From Theodoxus fluviatilis (taxonomy: Eukaryota > Mollusca > Gastropoda > Cycloneritida > Neritidae), in assembly GCA_034096865.1 (NCBI GenBank), contig JAWQFJ010001821.1:177670-195488 (forward strand): DNA of 17,819 nucleotides. The letters are read 5' to 3'. The notes beneath the pieces were generated by a model. It had not been told where the DNA came from, searched no databases, and worked only from the letters and a program-made list of their open reading frames with translations. Both the position numbers and the translations under genes were made by a program. Below, piece by piece: positions 1 through 8,187 of the stretch. How positions within the stretch are numbered: position 1 is the stretch's first letter; each line of letters starts with the position of its first letter.

Positions 1-7
1 GAGAGAA

Positions 8-50
<43 letters not shown>

Positions 51-51
51 A
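1..51. repeat. (GA)n microsatellite
   Basis: Nearly pure GA dinucleotide repeat with two single-base interruptions (GAAA). It is cut by the window start, so its true length is unknown. It matches the GA/TC tracts found at 9.4, 9.9 and 10.5 kb. Confidence 0.97.
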
Positions 52-958
52 GCATTTTACAGGGCAATGCTAAACATTCTTAAGACGCTGATCTGATTTG
101 CTATACTTTGACACTATTCAAGTTCAAACATCCATGCAGTGTACTGGGTTTGACCACAACGACAAAAGTATTCCAAAGACTTTGCGGAATAGGATGGCAG
201 CAAGAAGGTTTTGGATTCCAAAACTTTGCTCAACAAAGTTTGATTCTCTGAGCCCATCTATTTGCATCTACAACCCAGAGACTCCTTGGCCCATCTAACG
301 TTGCCGGCTCCCAATGGCCTCCTGTCTTGGCGCACACCACCATGCGGTTTGTCCTTAGGCTCTTACGCAAGCAACCCTTTGTCATTCCACCTCTGTCCGC
401 TCAACCGGCAACGGACACGCTGACGTCACGTGGACACCATTTGGCCACGTCCACAATACATCCTCTCTTCTGCCAAGGTCAAGGTAATGAATGACGATAC
501 CATAGCCTGCCCATCAATCAGGGGACTGCACTCGTGCTGCAGGCTCACTTACCGCCCCTGAAAAGCCATCTATAATAACCCCCGTGGCACTCTGGAAAAT
601 TGACCTGCTTCCCCATGGCATTAGCCGCACACACATAGAACGGGAGAAAGAAATGGAGAAGGCGTGGTCGCGCTGAATGAAAGGTGTTTGTGAATGCGGT
701 AGTCATCGTGGGAGTTCAAATGACGGTTAAAATGAGCTAAGAAATTTAGTGAATGTTAAAGATAGATTACGTTATTACTTGTATGGTTCACCTGTTTGAC
801 TAGGTATGTACAAACGTTGTGAAGGTGAAAAAAAACAGAATGAGACATAAAAATCTTCTTGCAACTCATTTGTCATACAAATTCTACGAAGCGAACTGCA
901 AGTTTTTAACACATGCATAATGAATCAATACCGTGGAGACAGACATAGATTGGGGTCG
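52..958. other. Non-coding stretch with a CRE/E-box composite
   Basis: No convincing reading frame is seen; the short frame at 98-298 has no recognisable domain. The only notable sites are a perfect palindromic CRE (TGACGTCA, 421-428) overlapping an E-box (CACGTG, 427-432) and a TATAATAA string near 572. Without transcript data a promoter role is a guess. Confidence 0.5.
421..432. promoter_or_regulatory. CRE overlapping E-box (TGACGTCACGTG)
   Basis: The 12-mer TGACGTCACGTG fuses the CREB/ATF palindrome with a CACGTG E-box. The identical 12-mer occurs in the 3' LTR at 3300-3311, so it may be a shared regulatory word or an old retroelement remnant. The site is seen directly; its function is inferred. 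Confidence 0.35.
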
Positions 959-964
959 TTTATT
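959..964 (-). promoter_or_regulatory. Candidate poly(A) signal AATAAA
   Basis: AATAAA on the minus strand lies about 430 nt downstream of the stop codon of the candidate terminal exon at 1392-1622. That distance is compatible with an ordinary 3' UTR. It is preceded by TGAATG, so a LINE-type tail is an alternative reading. Confidence 0.35.
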
Positions 965-1139
965 CATTCATTACTTTAGGGAAAACGAAAAGAGCAATAT
1001 GCCTGCACATGCGCTGAGGCTCACACGCAATACCATTGTAAAAACATTGTGACATTTTCAGAATGGTTTCTTCAGAATGGTTGCCTCCCGTGAGGTCACA
1101 GTCTGCGAACTGCGTTTCTGCTTTTTCCATCGCAATAAC

Positions 1140-1236
1140 ACCCCCCCCCCCTCCTCCTCCTCCATTTACCCCCATCCTTAGACTTCATCTTTCCCATCCA
1201 TCCTCTTGACGTCCCCACCCCCCACCCCCACCCTGC
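1140..1236. repeat. C-rich low-complexity tract
   Basis: A run of C's followed by CTCCTCCTCC and, 50 nt later, CCCCACCCCCCACCCCCACCC. The glycine-rich peptide read from the other strand is a product of this composition. It would lie in the 3' UTR of the candidate exon at 1392-1622. Confidence 0.85.
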
Positions 1237-1391
1237 CGGCATGTCCGTGACTTCTTGGCTCAGCCAGGGCCAAGCTGTCGATCAAGACATCTCCCAAAAG
1301 CCCAAACCCATCTGTGAACTGCTCCCCACGTCCCCGTGGATATTAGCCACTTTCGTCGATTTGTCCCCTCGTAATTTCCTTTGACGCAGGC

Positions 1392-1622
1392 TTAGCCCTG
1401 TTGGTAAATCCTGGTCATTGACTCCAAACTAGAGGCCACAGTCACAAAGGGGGGATCACTCTTCCCCACGGCTTCGCAGATCCTCAGCAAATGACCTTGC
1501 ATGTACAAATGCAGATGAGTCGATTTTAGCTCTAATGAGATGATCTTGGTGAGTATGTCCGACGACAGCAGCTGCAGGCTTGACAGATCTTCCGGCACTC
1601 GCAGGAAGCTTCGAGGCGCTCT
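1392..1622 (-). CDS. Candidate terminal exon, unassigned protein
   Basis: This is the last part of an unrecognised protein, if it is a gene at all. The frame reads about 76 codons from a good 3' splice site (pyrimidine-rich TTCTTGCAACTTCTTCCCTAG just above 1622) to TAA at 1392. The peptide is helical-looking and rich in Leu/Ser, with LLSSDILTKIISLE near its start and IYQQG at its end. Codon composition looks protein-like, with no low-complexity sequence. A possible poly(A) signal lies at 959-964. No upstream exon could be assigned with confidence within 1.7-3.1 kb; the next would lie at higher coordinates. I do not recognise the family. The alternative is an open frame by chance. Confidence 0.4.
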   Translation of the reverse strand, partial: RAPRSFLRVPEDLSSLQLLSSDILTKIISLELKSTHLHLYMQGHLLRICEAVGKSDPPFVTVASSLESMTRIYQQG

Positions 1623-1955
1623 CTAGGGAAGAAGTTGCAAGAAATTCCCCTGTGGTCATCTTCAGGAATTTGTTCAGGAGCCAAGGGAGCGGGCTACTCG
1701 GTCAAGGACCACGCAGAATGACAGAGTCCAACCAAAGAAGAAGTTTCTTTCTCCTGGCAATCACTTTTCCACCAGGCTAGCAGAGAGCAGTTCTGTAAAA
1801 ATGGACACTCGGACAACTGCCGTCACCCCAATGGTGAACGTGGAAGGTCCTGGCTTGATGCGGACATGACTTACTAGAAATTGCTACGTACTTGGTTCAG
1901 GTTACCAATCTCTTCCTTTTCCCTTTTGTGGCTGAGCAGACAAACGGTGTGTTTG
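1623..1955. other. No gene recognised; possible intron
   Basis: Holds the pyrimidine tract and AG used above as a splice acceptor, read on the minus strand. Beyond that it contains only short frames without recognisable motifs. If the exon at 1392-1622 is real, this is the 3' end of its intron. Confidence 0.4.
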
Positions 1956-1972
1956 CGTGTGTGTGTGTGAGT

Positions 1973-2011
<39 letters not shown>

Positions 2012-2045
2012 CGCGCGCGCGTGTGTGTGTGTGTGTGTGTGTGTA
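1956..2045. repeat. (GT)n with (CG)n core, Z-DNA-prone
   Basis: Alternating GT repeat interrupted by GCGAGCGCGCGCGCG near 2007-2021. Long alternating purine-pyrimidine tracts with a CG core are classical Z-DNA formers. The His-Thr repeat peptides on the minus strand are translations of this tract, not genes. Confidence 0.95.
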
Positions 2046-2074
2046 GGGGGTAGGGGGGTAGGGTTAGAGGGGGG
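2046..2074 (+). other. G-quadruplex motif
   Basis: Four G-runs (5, 6, 3 and 6 G's) separated by loops of 2, 2 and 5 bases fit the G3+N1-7 rule for an intramolecular G-quadruplex. It directly abuts the GT/CG tract. Structure is inferred from sequence only. Confidence 0.75.
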
Positions 2075-3113
2075 ACCAATTACACCATGCATTTTATTGC
2101 ATATTTACTGACTATTCAACAAACTGCTTATTACATTATTTGTGTTCATTTTCTACGTTCAAAGGTACAACATCGAAGTGTTGTGTGCTCAAATGATGCA
2201 GTATTCATCAACATGAGATGCTGTTCCATTCAGGACGATCTCGGCTCCTCTTGACCAACACATTTAGTTAGCGTTCTTTAGAGGCTGCTGCTTCAAATTC
2301 GTATTCTATGTTCACCAGTACTTCGTTTTCACTCAGTCGACCACCCACGCACAACTGCGTGACACAGTCCGAAGACCCTCAACCTTTGATAAACTTTTCA
2401 CGACTCATGCCATGGGACACTGTCGCCCTGTACAATTCGAGACGACAGATACGTGATGGTCTGACTTGCAGCCGAAACCAGACGAGCCATCTCTGATACA
2501 GCAGAAGCCTCCTTTGACATTCTTTAGATGTCGCCTTGACAGAATCCATTAGTTCAGGCTCTCTGACAAAGAACATGTTCCACGCCGTTAGATGTGCATT
2601 AGGTTGGGATGGCTTCCGTAGAATGAAGACACAAATACTCCCGAGTCACTGAATTATTACTCCTGACATCCAAATGATCTTATCATCCCTGTCATTGCGT
2701 GACATTGAATAAGTATTGTAAAGTTTTCTCCCCCATCTCCGTGGTAAATCCACGTGCTCTCCCCTGCTAATGGAGTTCTCTTTGACATTATTTTGAAATC
2801 CTCTGTTAATACTGCCTGTTCGAATTGATGCTGTCGTATGTGTTTCGTGAATGGCCTCCTCGCTTGAAATATGGGAAAGAGAACAATTAGATTCCCATGG
2901 AAGAGTCTATTTCAAACGTGTTGCACTCTTCTCTTGCAATAGTTCTGTTGTACGGGGGTTCTCCTAGCTTGCGCCGGGAAGTCAACGTTACAAACGCTGG
3001 TGGTCGTTTTCGATAAACTTTATTCACGCACTGGTTGATACACAGCGGTGACAGTAAACAATATCGTCGGAGCAACTTCACTCTATGTGCAGTGCCGCAG
3101 AGGACTCACTCCT
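2075..3113. other. No supportable gene; left flank of the retrotransposon
   Basis: Minus-strand frames at 2379-2576 and 2887-3081 lack recognisable domains or convincing splice sites. Near 3024 the minus strand has GAATAAAGTTTATCG, a poly(A)-signal-like string inside an otherwise unplaced segment. It could be the end of an older element. The last bases before the LTR (…GGACTCACTCCT) do not match the other flank of the retrotransposon. Confidence 0.5.
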
Positions 3114-3435
3114 TACAAAGGAGGACTCGTTTATCCTCTAGTTAAGCTCTCACCTTAACTCTGTCGTATCTGCTCTCTCGTGTGTGTGTGTGTCTCTCTC
3201 TCTCTCTCTCGCTTTATCGCGCTTTATATACCTAAACACAGGTTCCAGAGCTTTCGAGAACATCCTACGATCTCCTCCACTGCCGCAAAGCTTCACGAAT
3301 GACGTCACGTGACACATTCAAGACACATTTAGCCCGACTCGACCACGTGACTGGGTAACCGAATGAGCGGAGAGACCGATGTAAACAATTTGATTGCACT
3401 ACAATGTTCGGGTTTGTTCTGGAACCTTCACAACA
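3114..3435 (-). repeat. 3' LTR of the Gypsy-type element
   Basis: Aligns end to end with 9306-9643. By hand I count about 18 mismatches over about 280 aligned bases outside the microsatellite (roughly 6%). On the element strand it shows TGACGTCACGTGAC (CRE plus E-box, 3300-3311), TATATAAAG (3230-3222), a GT/CT microsatellite (about 3179-3210), and GATAAA where the other LTR has AATAAA. Confidence 0.93.
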
Positions 3436-3449
3436 TAGCTCCTCCCCTA
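3436..3449 (-). promoter_or_regulatory. Polypurine tract (plus-strand primer site)
   Basis: On the element strand the purine-rich AGGGGAGGAG-CTA sits immediately before the TGTTG start of the 3' LTR. This is where the RNase-H-resistant primer lies in LTR retroelements, and it fixes the element's orientation. Confidence 0.85.
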
Positions 3450-3745
3450 AAGACCAAAACGACCTCGTCGGTCTCACTACATCTACAATTTCGCAATTAA
3501 ATCTACAAAACATCATAAACTAACACCTAGAAGATACACAGCTAGCAACAACGTTTACATCAACAACAACAACGAAATACCAGGAAAAGTCCATTCAAAG
3601 TCCAGGTAGTCCACGGATTAGAGATGCCAGACCTGACTCATGCGCGTAAGCTTCCTTGCGGTAGCATCTGCCCGGTCAAAGTCTGCAAGACCACTGTCCA
3701 TACTGTCACTGAAAGGTACATTACTTCTCACAGGAAGGGAGATGG
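3450..3745 (-). other. 3' untranslated part of the retroelement
   Basis: Between the end of the integrase remnant and the polypurine tract. A-rich with CAA repeats on the plus strand near 3545-3575. No env-like or other domain is recognisable; the short frames here have no motifs. Confidence 0.5.
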
Positions 3746-4193
3746 TCACATCACACGCCTCCCTCGCCGCGTGTATGTCTGCACGTCCTCAGGGGTCGCT
3801 CCATCATCGCTGTCGTCCTGATACAGTGTCTCTCTAGGCTTGTCGTCGGTCGGGTCAGGGCGGCGTTGTGGCGACTGCCACCATTCCGGCGGTAGATCTC
3901 CCTGGTACAGTTCACGTAACGTCCTGCCTGTGGCCGGGCCAGCTTGGTGGTGCATCCTTTCTCAGCCCGTGGGTTGGAGAACCACGGTGCAGTGCCCTTA
4001 GGAGAGGTCTGGTGATCGGCCTTGCGGTTGTAACCAGACGTCATTCCCTCCACGCTGGCTGCAGGTGTGTCCTTGAGGACTTTCGCACAGTCTGCAGCAT
4101 ATCCTGGAGCGGCTCCACACACTGGGGCACGTCAGGAGGGTATCCATTAATGGCCTGGCAACCACTGCGGAACTGTCAGTCTTGCTAGGGCCA
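3746..4193 (-). pseudogene. Integrase C-terminal domain remnant (frameshifted)
   Basis: Read on the minus strand, the first piece (about 4190-4041) has GYPPDVPQCVEPLQ, a segment typical of the end of the Ty3/Gypsy integrase core and the linker. A frame change near 4043 then leads to a GYNRKAD...PWFSNPRAEKGCTTKLARP-like segment. This corresponds to the conserved Y...GD-V-W-NP-R-KG--PKL--P of the integrase C-terminal (GPY/F-type) fold. Another frame change near 3930 gives the acidic tail ending around 3746. At least two frameshifts are needed, so it is dead. The catalytic DDE core that should precede it is absent. Confidence 0.8.
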
Positions 4194-4501
4194 CTACGAT
4201 GACTGCGGGGTCTTGTCTGTGAAGCACATTTGGCACAACGTCGACAAGTTTCGAACGGACTTGTGCCGACCGATCCAAAAGTACCACTCACAGACGCGTC
4301 GGTACGTCTTCCGCCTTCCGAGGTGGCCAGCTACTGGGTCGTCATGTAGCTGTCTCAGCGCTTCCTCCTGCATAGCTCTAGGCAGAACAGGGAGAAGGTG
4401 GCAGGTTTCTCCCTTCTTGTCCATCCACTTTTTGTACAGTGCTCCATCCGGCAGCTGCAGGGCATCCCACTGGGTCCAGTACGCCTTGGTGACAGGACTA
4501 A
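4194..4501 (-). pseudogene. Integrase zinc-binding HHCC domain (interrupted)
   Basis: The frame running from 4501 to 4194 contains the canonical Ty3/Gypsy H2C2 module: QLHDDPVAGHLG, then RKTYRRV, then the Cys pair LCQMC (H-x6-H-x29-C-x2-C). Upstream it has the usual WTQWDALQLPDGALY lead-in. The domain ends abruptly after CFTDKTPQSS, where the DDE core should begin. Its N-terminal continuation lies about 3 kb away at 7482 and up, separated by the insertion 4502-7481. This domain binds zinc and supports integrase multimerisation and DNA contact. Confidence 0.9.
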
Positions 4502-4831
4502 TGTCGCGTGGTGGTATAAAATTTAATTAAAAGATTGCTCTTTTAATTATTAGTTCTAAGAACTTGAAAGATTCCACCCAAGGGTTTTCATCCGAAACCC
4601 CTGTTACCACTTCCTTCAGTAATAAAGGTAAACAAACAAGCAAATCAACAACAAAAATAAGACACTGGGGATCAAATAAAGTTTTACAATAATTTAATCA
4701 AGTTCACAACAATTAAAATAAATCCCAACCCACGAGAATGGCCAAAAACCCCAAAAGAAATACAGCACTCTCCACAACCTCACTGTCGCACAAGTGCAAG
4801 GCTGGAGTTACTCGTCTCATACAGGCGAGGC

Positions 4832-5590
4832 CCTGTAGCGTGGAAAATAGTAACCCGTGGAAAACAGTGACGGAAGTCATCGCAGAGTTATCTGCGAGGG
4901 ACGTGCTTTATGCAATTTACCGCTCTTGCACCTGTTCTTCGCATGGAATATATTCCGACAAACGACGCATTAGTTGCTTTACGAGGTTTTGGTGCATTTG
5001 TGTAGTTTAACACATGATGTAGCGTTCAAAAAAGTTTTTCCCCGTGTAAAGCCGTCTCCCCTGCCGGAAATAATATGGGAGTCACCTCCCTGTAGTCTGT
5101 TTGTAGTCTGGTTTTATAAAACGCGACCGTTGACTGACTTGGCACGCCCGGGGAGTTATGCTAAGATCCGGCCGCGTAAATATATCTGCGTTTTGTGACA
5201 AACGTCTTGCTCGGCGGTACTGTACTCCATGCACCTTAACGGTGCGCGTGATTCGGGTGTAATCTTAAGCTAAACGACGTTCCGAATGTTTCCGACTTAG
5301 ACCATTTCAGCAGCGCCAATAAACGTCGTTTAGCTTAAGATTACACCCGAATCACGCGCACCGTTAAGGTGCATGGAGTACAGTACCGCCGAGCAAGACG
5401 TTTGTCACAAAACGCAGATATATTTACGCGGCCGGATCTTAGCATAACTCCCCGGGCGTGCCAAGTCAGTCAGGCGGAGTGGCGGGTGCCGTCTCTTTTT
5501 AGAGTTGAATTTTCAGAAAATCCCTCGCAGATAACTCTGCGATGACTTCCGACACTGTTTTCCACGGGTTACTATTTTCCACGCTACAGG
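4832..5590. mobile_element. Inverted-repeat (MITE-like) element, 70-bp TIRs
   Basis: 4832-4901 is the reverse complement of 5521-5590 with a single mismatch (GTGACGG against GTGTCGG). The terminal sequence is CCTGTAGCGTGG. A 5-bp direct repeat CAGGC (4822-4826 and 5594-5598) flanks it a few bases out and could be a target duplication, but it is short. No transposase is encoded. Between the TIRs is the large palindrome 5131-5472. The superfamily is not assigned. Confidence 0.8.
5131..5472. repeat. Near-perfect palindrome, 151-bp arms, 40-bp spacer
   Basis: 5131-5281 pairs with 5322-5472 without any indel (paired coordinates sum to 10603 throughout), leaving a 40-bp loop at 5282-5321. Such identity between arms implies a recent origin or ongoing arm-to-arm gene conversion. 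It lies off-centre inside the inverted-repeat element 4832-5590, with 229 bp of unique sequence to its left and 48 bp to its right. A transcript would fold into long double-stranded RNA. Confidence 0.95.
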
Positions 5591-6212
5591 CCCCAGGCAA
5601 CTCATGATGAAGCCAATCAGGTCTCAGCCAATCAGTACTCACGCCGCGCGTGCAGGGGACTGTAGCCTGATTAGCATATGTCAACAAACCGACTAACGCC
5701 GTCCTTCACTCCTTCACTCTTACAGCGAGACAGTTTATCAACGGACCCTCTCCCTCTGTAACGAACGAGCTTAACGCTCTTAAATGAGAATAAGATTGCA
5801 TCAGCCGAAAGTTATTGTCAGTCTTCCTGTCTCCTCAATGGATTTAGTGGAAATAAGAGAAAGCGATCTTACCACACTTGTCCTTGTTCCGCTCCAGGGA
5901 AACGACACAGTAATCCGAGCACAGGCGACAATACACTAAACACTGCCTACACGAGCAGTCGCGTGGAGCCTACACGCCCACGCGCCTCTTGTTCTCATGT
6001 CGAGGTACTCCACAGTCGCACGTGACCGCTGTCCAACGTGCCGTCGACCTTCCGTCGTGGTACCCCAGGTGCGCGAGGCCGCTGGTCCGAGCGCCTCCGA
6101 CCCTCCAGTCGCGATGATTCCTCCGAGCAGCAGCCAGCGGAAGGTGCACTTCCGCCCCTCTCCAGTATCCCCGGGACACGTAGATCCAAGCCTCCTCGCT
6201 GATCCTTAGGAC
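5591..6212. other. Non-coding body of the 3-kb insertion, with paired CCAAT boxes
   Basis: Two AGCCAATCAG boxes (near 5610-5620 and 5626-5636), 16 bp apart, are followed by a GC-rich segment. This is a promoter-like arrangement, and no matching TATA box is clear. The frames between 5970 and 6231 have no recognisable domain. Confidence 0.4.
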
Positions 6213-6230
6213 TGGTCACTCCGGTGACCA
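6213..6230. repeat. Small hairpin (7-bp stem)
   Basis: TGGTCAC (6213-6219) pairs with GTGACCA (6224-6230) across a 4-base loop. It precedes the duplicated triple-hairpin module by about 145 bp. Confidence 0.7.
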
Positions 6231-6373
6231 ATGGCTCTCTCCGGCAAGACTCCTTTCACCCTCGGTAGCTCCAGGACTGACCCCTACAGGACTCCGTAGC
6301 TCAACTCCGCAGGCGTGAACATCCATACACGACTAATCACAACACGGTGGCACCTTAGAATGGCCGGCTCACC

Positions 6374-6521
6374 GCTGCAACCCCAGGTTGCGATAATGGA
6401 ACCCAGTTCCACGTACACGCTGGTACGTTACTATGCAGTAGCCCCTCTCGAAGATAGCTGACTAACTGCTGCAGCCCCAGGCTGCGGTATTGGAACCCTG
6501 TTCCGCGTACGCACCGGTACG
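6374..6521. repeat. Duplicated 54-bp module of three hairpins
   Basis: Copies at 6374-6427 and 6468-6521 (period 94). Each contains three consecutive short inverted repeats. The first is GCARCC-CCA-GGYTGC, the second GGAAC-N3-GTTCC, and the third CGTAC-N6-GTACG. In the first hairpin both stem strands change together (A to G with T to C), so pairing is kept while the sequence differs. Loops of the second and third hairpins also differ between copies while their stems are unchanged. Confidence 0.85.
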
Positions 6522-7481
6522 CCGATACAAGCTAACAGCAAGTATACGAAGACGTCACCCCTGAGCAGACTCTCACGAGTGTGACCGAGTGTAAAGACAC
6601 CCACGTGCGGACAAGCACGCTTGCGCACGAATACCCGTGCGGGTACGAGTGGCCTGGAAAAGACAAGAACGACTAATCACTAGGGAGTAATTCAGACACC
6701 GCTGTATTCTCCATTCAAGCTCTCCCCCACACCCCACTCTCCAACACGATAGACGTAACCCAGACGTCATTTGGAACGAGAACCCAATATTTGACTTATT
6801 TACAGATAATAGAATTTCTCCCTCTTTCCATCCCCGCAGACATTACTCATCTCACAAGGCGATTAAGGAGACACAAGGATTCAACTTACCCCTTCCTTTC
6901 CCTCCACGGAATAATTTAGTCAACATATATGGCGTTCCCTCCCTCACAACGGTATTTACACGTTCAATCCAAAGAACAGTGACAACATACCTCAGCAGAC
7001 CCTGGCGGACATAAAGACGGTGCTCACATCGAGAAAGGCCCCGGGCCTTCGTCAACCCGATGTTGGCGCTCGAGGCAGACCCCCGGGTCTCCTGAGCCCA
7101 AAACGCGACTCCATCGCGGACACGTCTAACCTGCTCAAACAGCAGCTGTGGAACCACGAGGCGTCCCAACGCCTAACAATCCGTCGCCCCAGGTCAAATT
7201 AGCCAATTAGAAGAATCCGATTATACCACGTGGTGACGCTAAGCCTACGTGATCACACGTGCTTCACTCATGCTCACCTTGGGGTCCATCTCCCCAAAAA
7301 TCGAATCTCGACATCCCTACCCCCCTCTGTGGTCAAACCCCTCAGCAACAAGAGATAAGGTTTTGGCTTTGTTACTAATTTTAGGTGCAACAGCGCATTC
7401 CTAAAATTGCGGACAGCGACACTGCCCGACTCAACCCCTATGTACACTTTCTCACCCTTTTCTTGTCGCTATCATGCGACA
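6522..7481. other. Right part of the 3-kb insertion, no gene recognised
   Basis: Minus-strand frames at 6852-7169 and 6573-6770 lack domain motifs. The segment is rich in CGTACG/CACGTG-like short palindromes up to about 6660, then less structured. Near the right end several GCGACA/TGTCGC copies cluster (7409-7481), including the terminal one. Confidence 0.45.
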
Positions 7482-8132
7482 ACTGGTAACGGCGACCTTC
7501 CTCCAGGGTGGGCGGACAGGCCTGTCCTCCATCCAGTGGATGATGGGCTGCAGGTCAGGGTCCTGTCTCTGTGCGGCTACCAGAGGCGTCTCTTGAGCGG
7601 TGATCCGCCTCAACGCTCCCGAGGGACGCAGTGAACCTTTCCCTTCACCCACAAGGCCCTTCAACTGCACGTGGTGCCCATCAATCAGCAGGAGGAACCA
7701 TCCTAAGTCTATTACGCAGCAATGCTCCTGTGGAAAATCTGTCCCCAGGATGACGTCATCTTCTATGTCGGCGATCACGAAGGAGTGAGGAACAGCAAGC
7801 TCACCGGCCTTCACCGTCACTGTCACGACGCCATGCACAGGGATCGGTCTGTTCATGACGTCCGTGAGCACCATCGCCGATTCCTCCATCCTCTTGAAGG
7901 GACACAGACCAGTCCTCATCACAGAAACGGTCGCTCCTGAGTCGATCAGCGCCTGGTAACGGTTACCGTCGATGTGAAGCTCGATCGACGATCCTGCTCG
8001 GTCGACGCGCACGCTCTTGAGCCGGTGCAGGGTGGAGTTTTTCCTGGACGGTAGTGGCCTTTTCCTTTTTCTGTTGACAGCGGCGAGCGATATGGTCTGT
8101 CTTATTGCAGTTGTAACACTTGATATGTCCAC
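7482..8132 (-). pseudogene. Retropepsin fused to integrase N-terminal remnant
   Basis: Open frame of 217 native codons; nine further codons to 7452 come from the insertion. An aspartic protease of the retropepsin clan is clear: ALIDSGATVSVM (catalytic DSGA at residues 64-67) and the later DDVILGTDF hydrophobic-Gly motif (about residues 125-133). The enzyme would act as a dimer to process the Gag-Pol polyprotein. From about residue 175 the sequence changes to AQRQDPDLQPIIHWMEDRP, which is the pre-HHCC region of integrase. Reverse transcriptase and RNase H are thus cleanly missing although the frame stays open. It overlaps the gag zinc-knuckle frame. Confidence 0.88.
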
Positions 8133-8187
8133 GCTGTCCCTCCGAACGAGAGGAAAGGTTTCTGATCTTGTCCAAATACTCCTCCAT
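7963..8187 (-). pseudogene. Gag nucleocapsid fragment with CCHC zinc knuckle
   Basis: The frame contains CYNCNKTDHIARRC (C-x2-C-x4-H-x4-C), the nucleocapsid zinc knuckle that binds genomic RNA, followed by basic residues. It overlaps the start of the protease frame in a different frame, as is common for gag-pro junctions. It is separated from the upstream gag frame by a stop near 8371 and a frameshift near 8190. Confidence 0.88.

Larger units (their letters stand above)
4502..7481. mobile_element. ~2.98-kb non-coding insertion in the integrase frame
   Basis: The integrase pre-HHCC peptide stops matching at 7482 and resumes in the same frame at 4501, so everything between is inserted. The ends are TGTCGCGTGGTGG on the left and, as the reverse complement, TGTCGCATGATAG on the right (10 of 13 match). 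The termini are therefore TG...CA. The host flanks repeat ACT (4497-4499 and 7482-7484), possibly a 5-bp duplication ACT(AA/GG) with two changes. No transposase or polymerase domain is seen. It could be a very long solo LTR, a non-autonomous LTR-type element, or a TIR element of unknown class. It is itself invaded at 4832-5590. Confidence 0.75.

Noticed and set aside
1874..2092. His-Thr repeat peptide frames
   Set aside because: Translation of the (GT)n tract.
2887..3081. 64-codon minus-strand frame next to the retroelement
   Set aside because: No domain, no ATG-supported start, and it contains GAATAAAG, more suggestive of an old element end than of coding sequence.
3751..4122. 123-codon frame as an independent protein
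   Set aside because: Only its first part (integrase C-terminal segment) is meaningful; the rest is the wrong frame after a shift near 3930. Annotated as part of the integrase relic.
3868..4530. Plus-strand frames of about 105 codons over the integrase region
   Set aside because: Antisense shadows of the retroelement integrase, which has clear HHCC and C-terminal motifs on the minus strand.
4516..4680. TATAAAA and two AATAAA strings near the left end of the 3-kb insertion as a gene promoter or terminator
   Set aside because: The segment is AT-rich, so such strings are expected, and no coding frame accompanies them.
5131..5472. Palindrome considered as a replication origin or resolution site
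   Set aside because: It sits inside a TIR element in a eukaryotic context; nothing else supports an origin.
6852..7169. 105-codon minus-strand frame in the 3-kb insertion
   Set aside because: No recognisable transposase, polymerase or structural motif; overlaps an open antisense frame.
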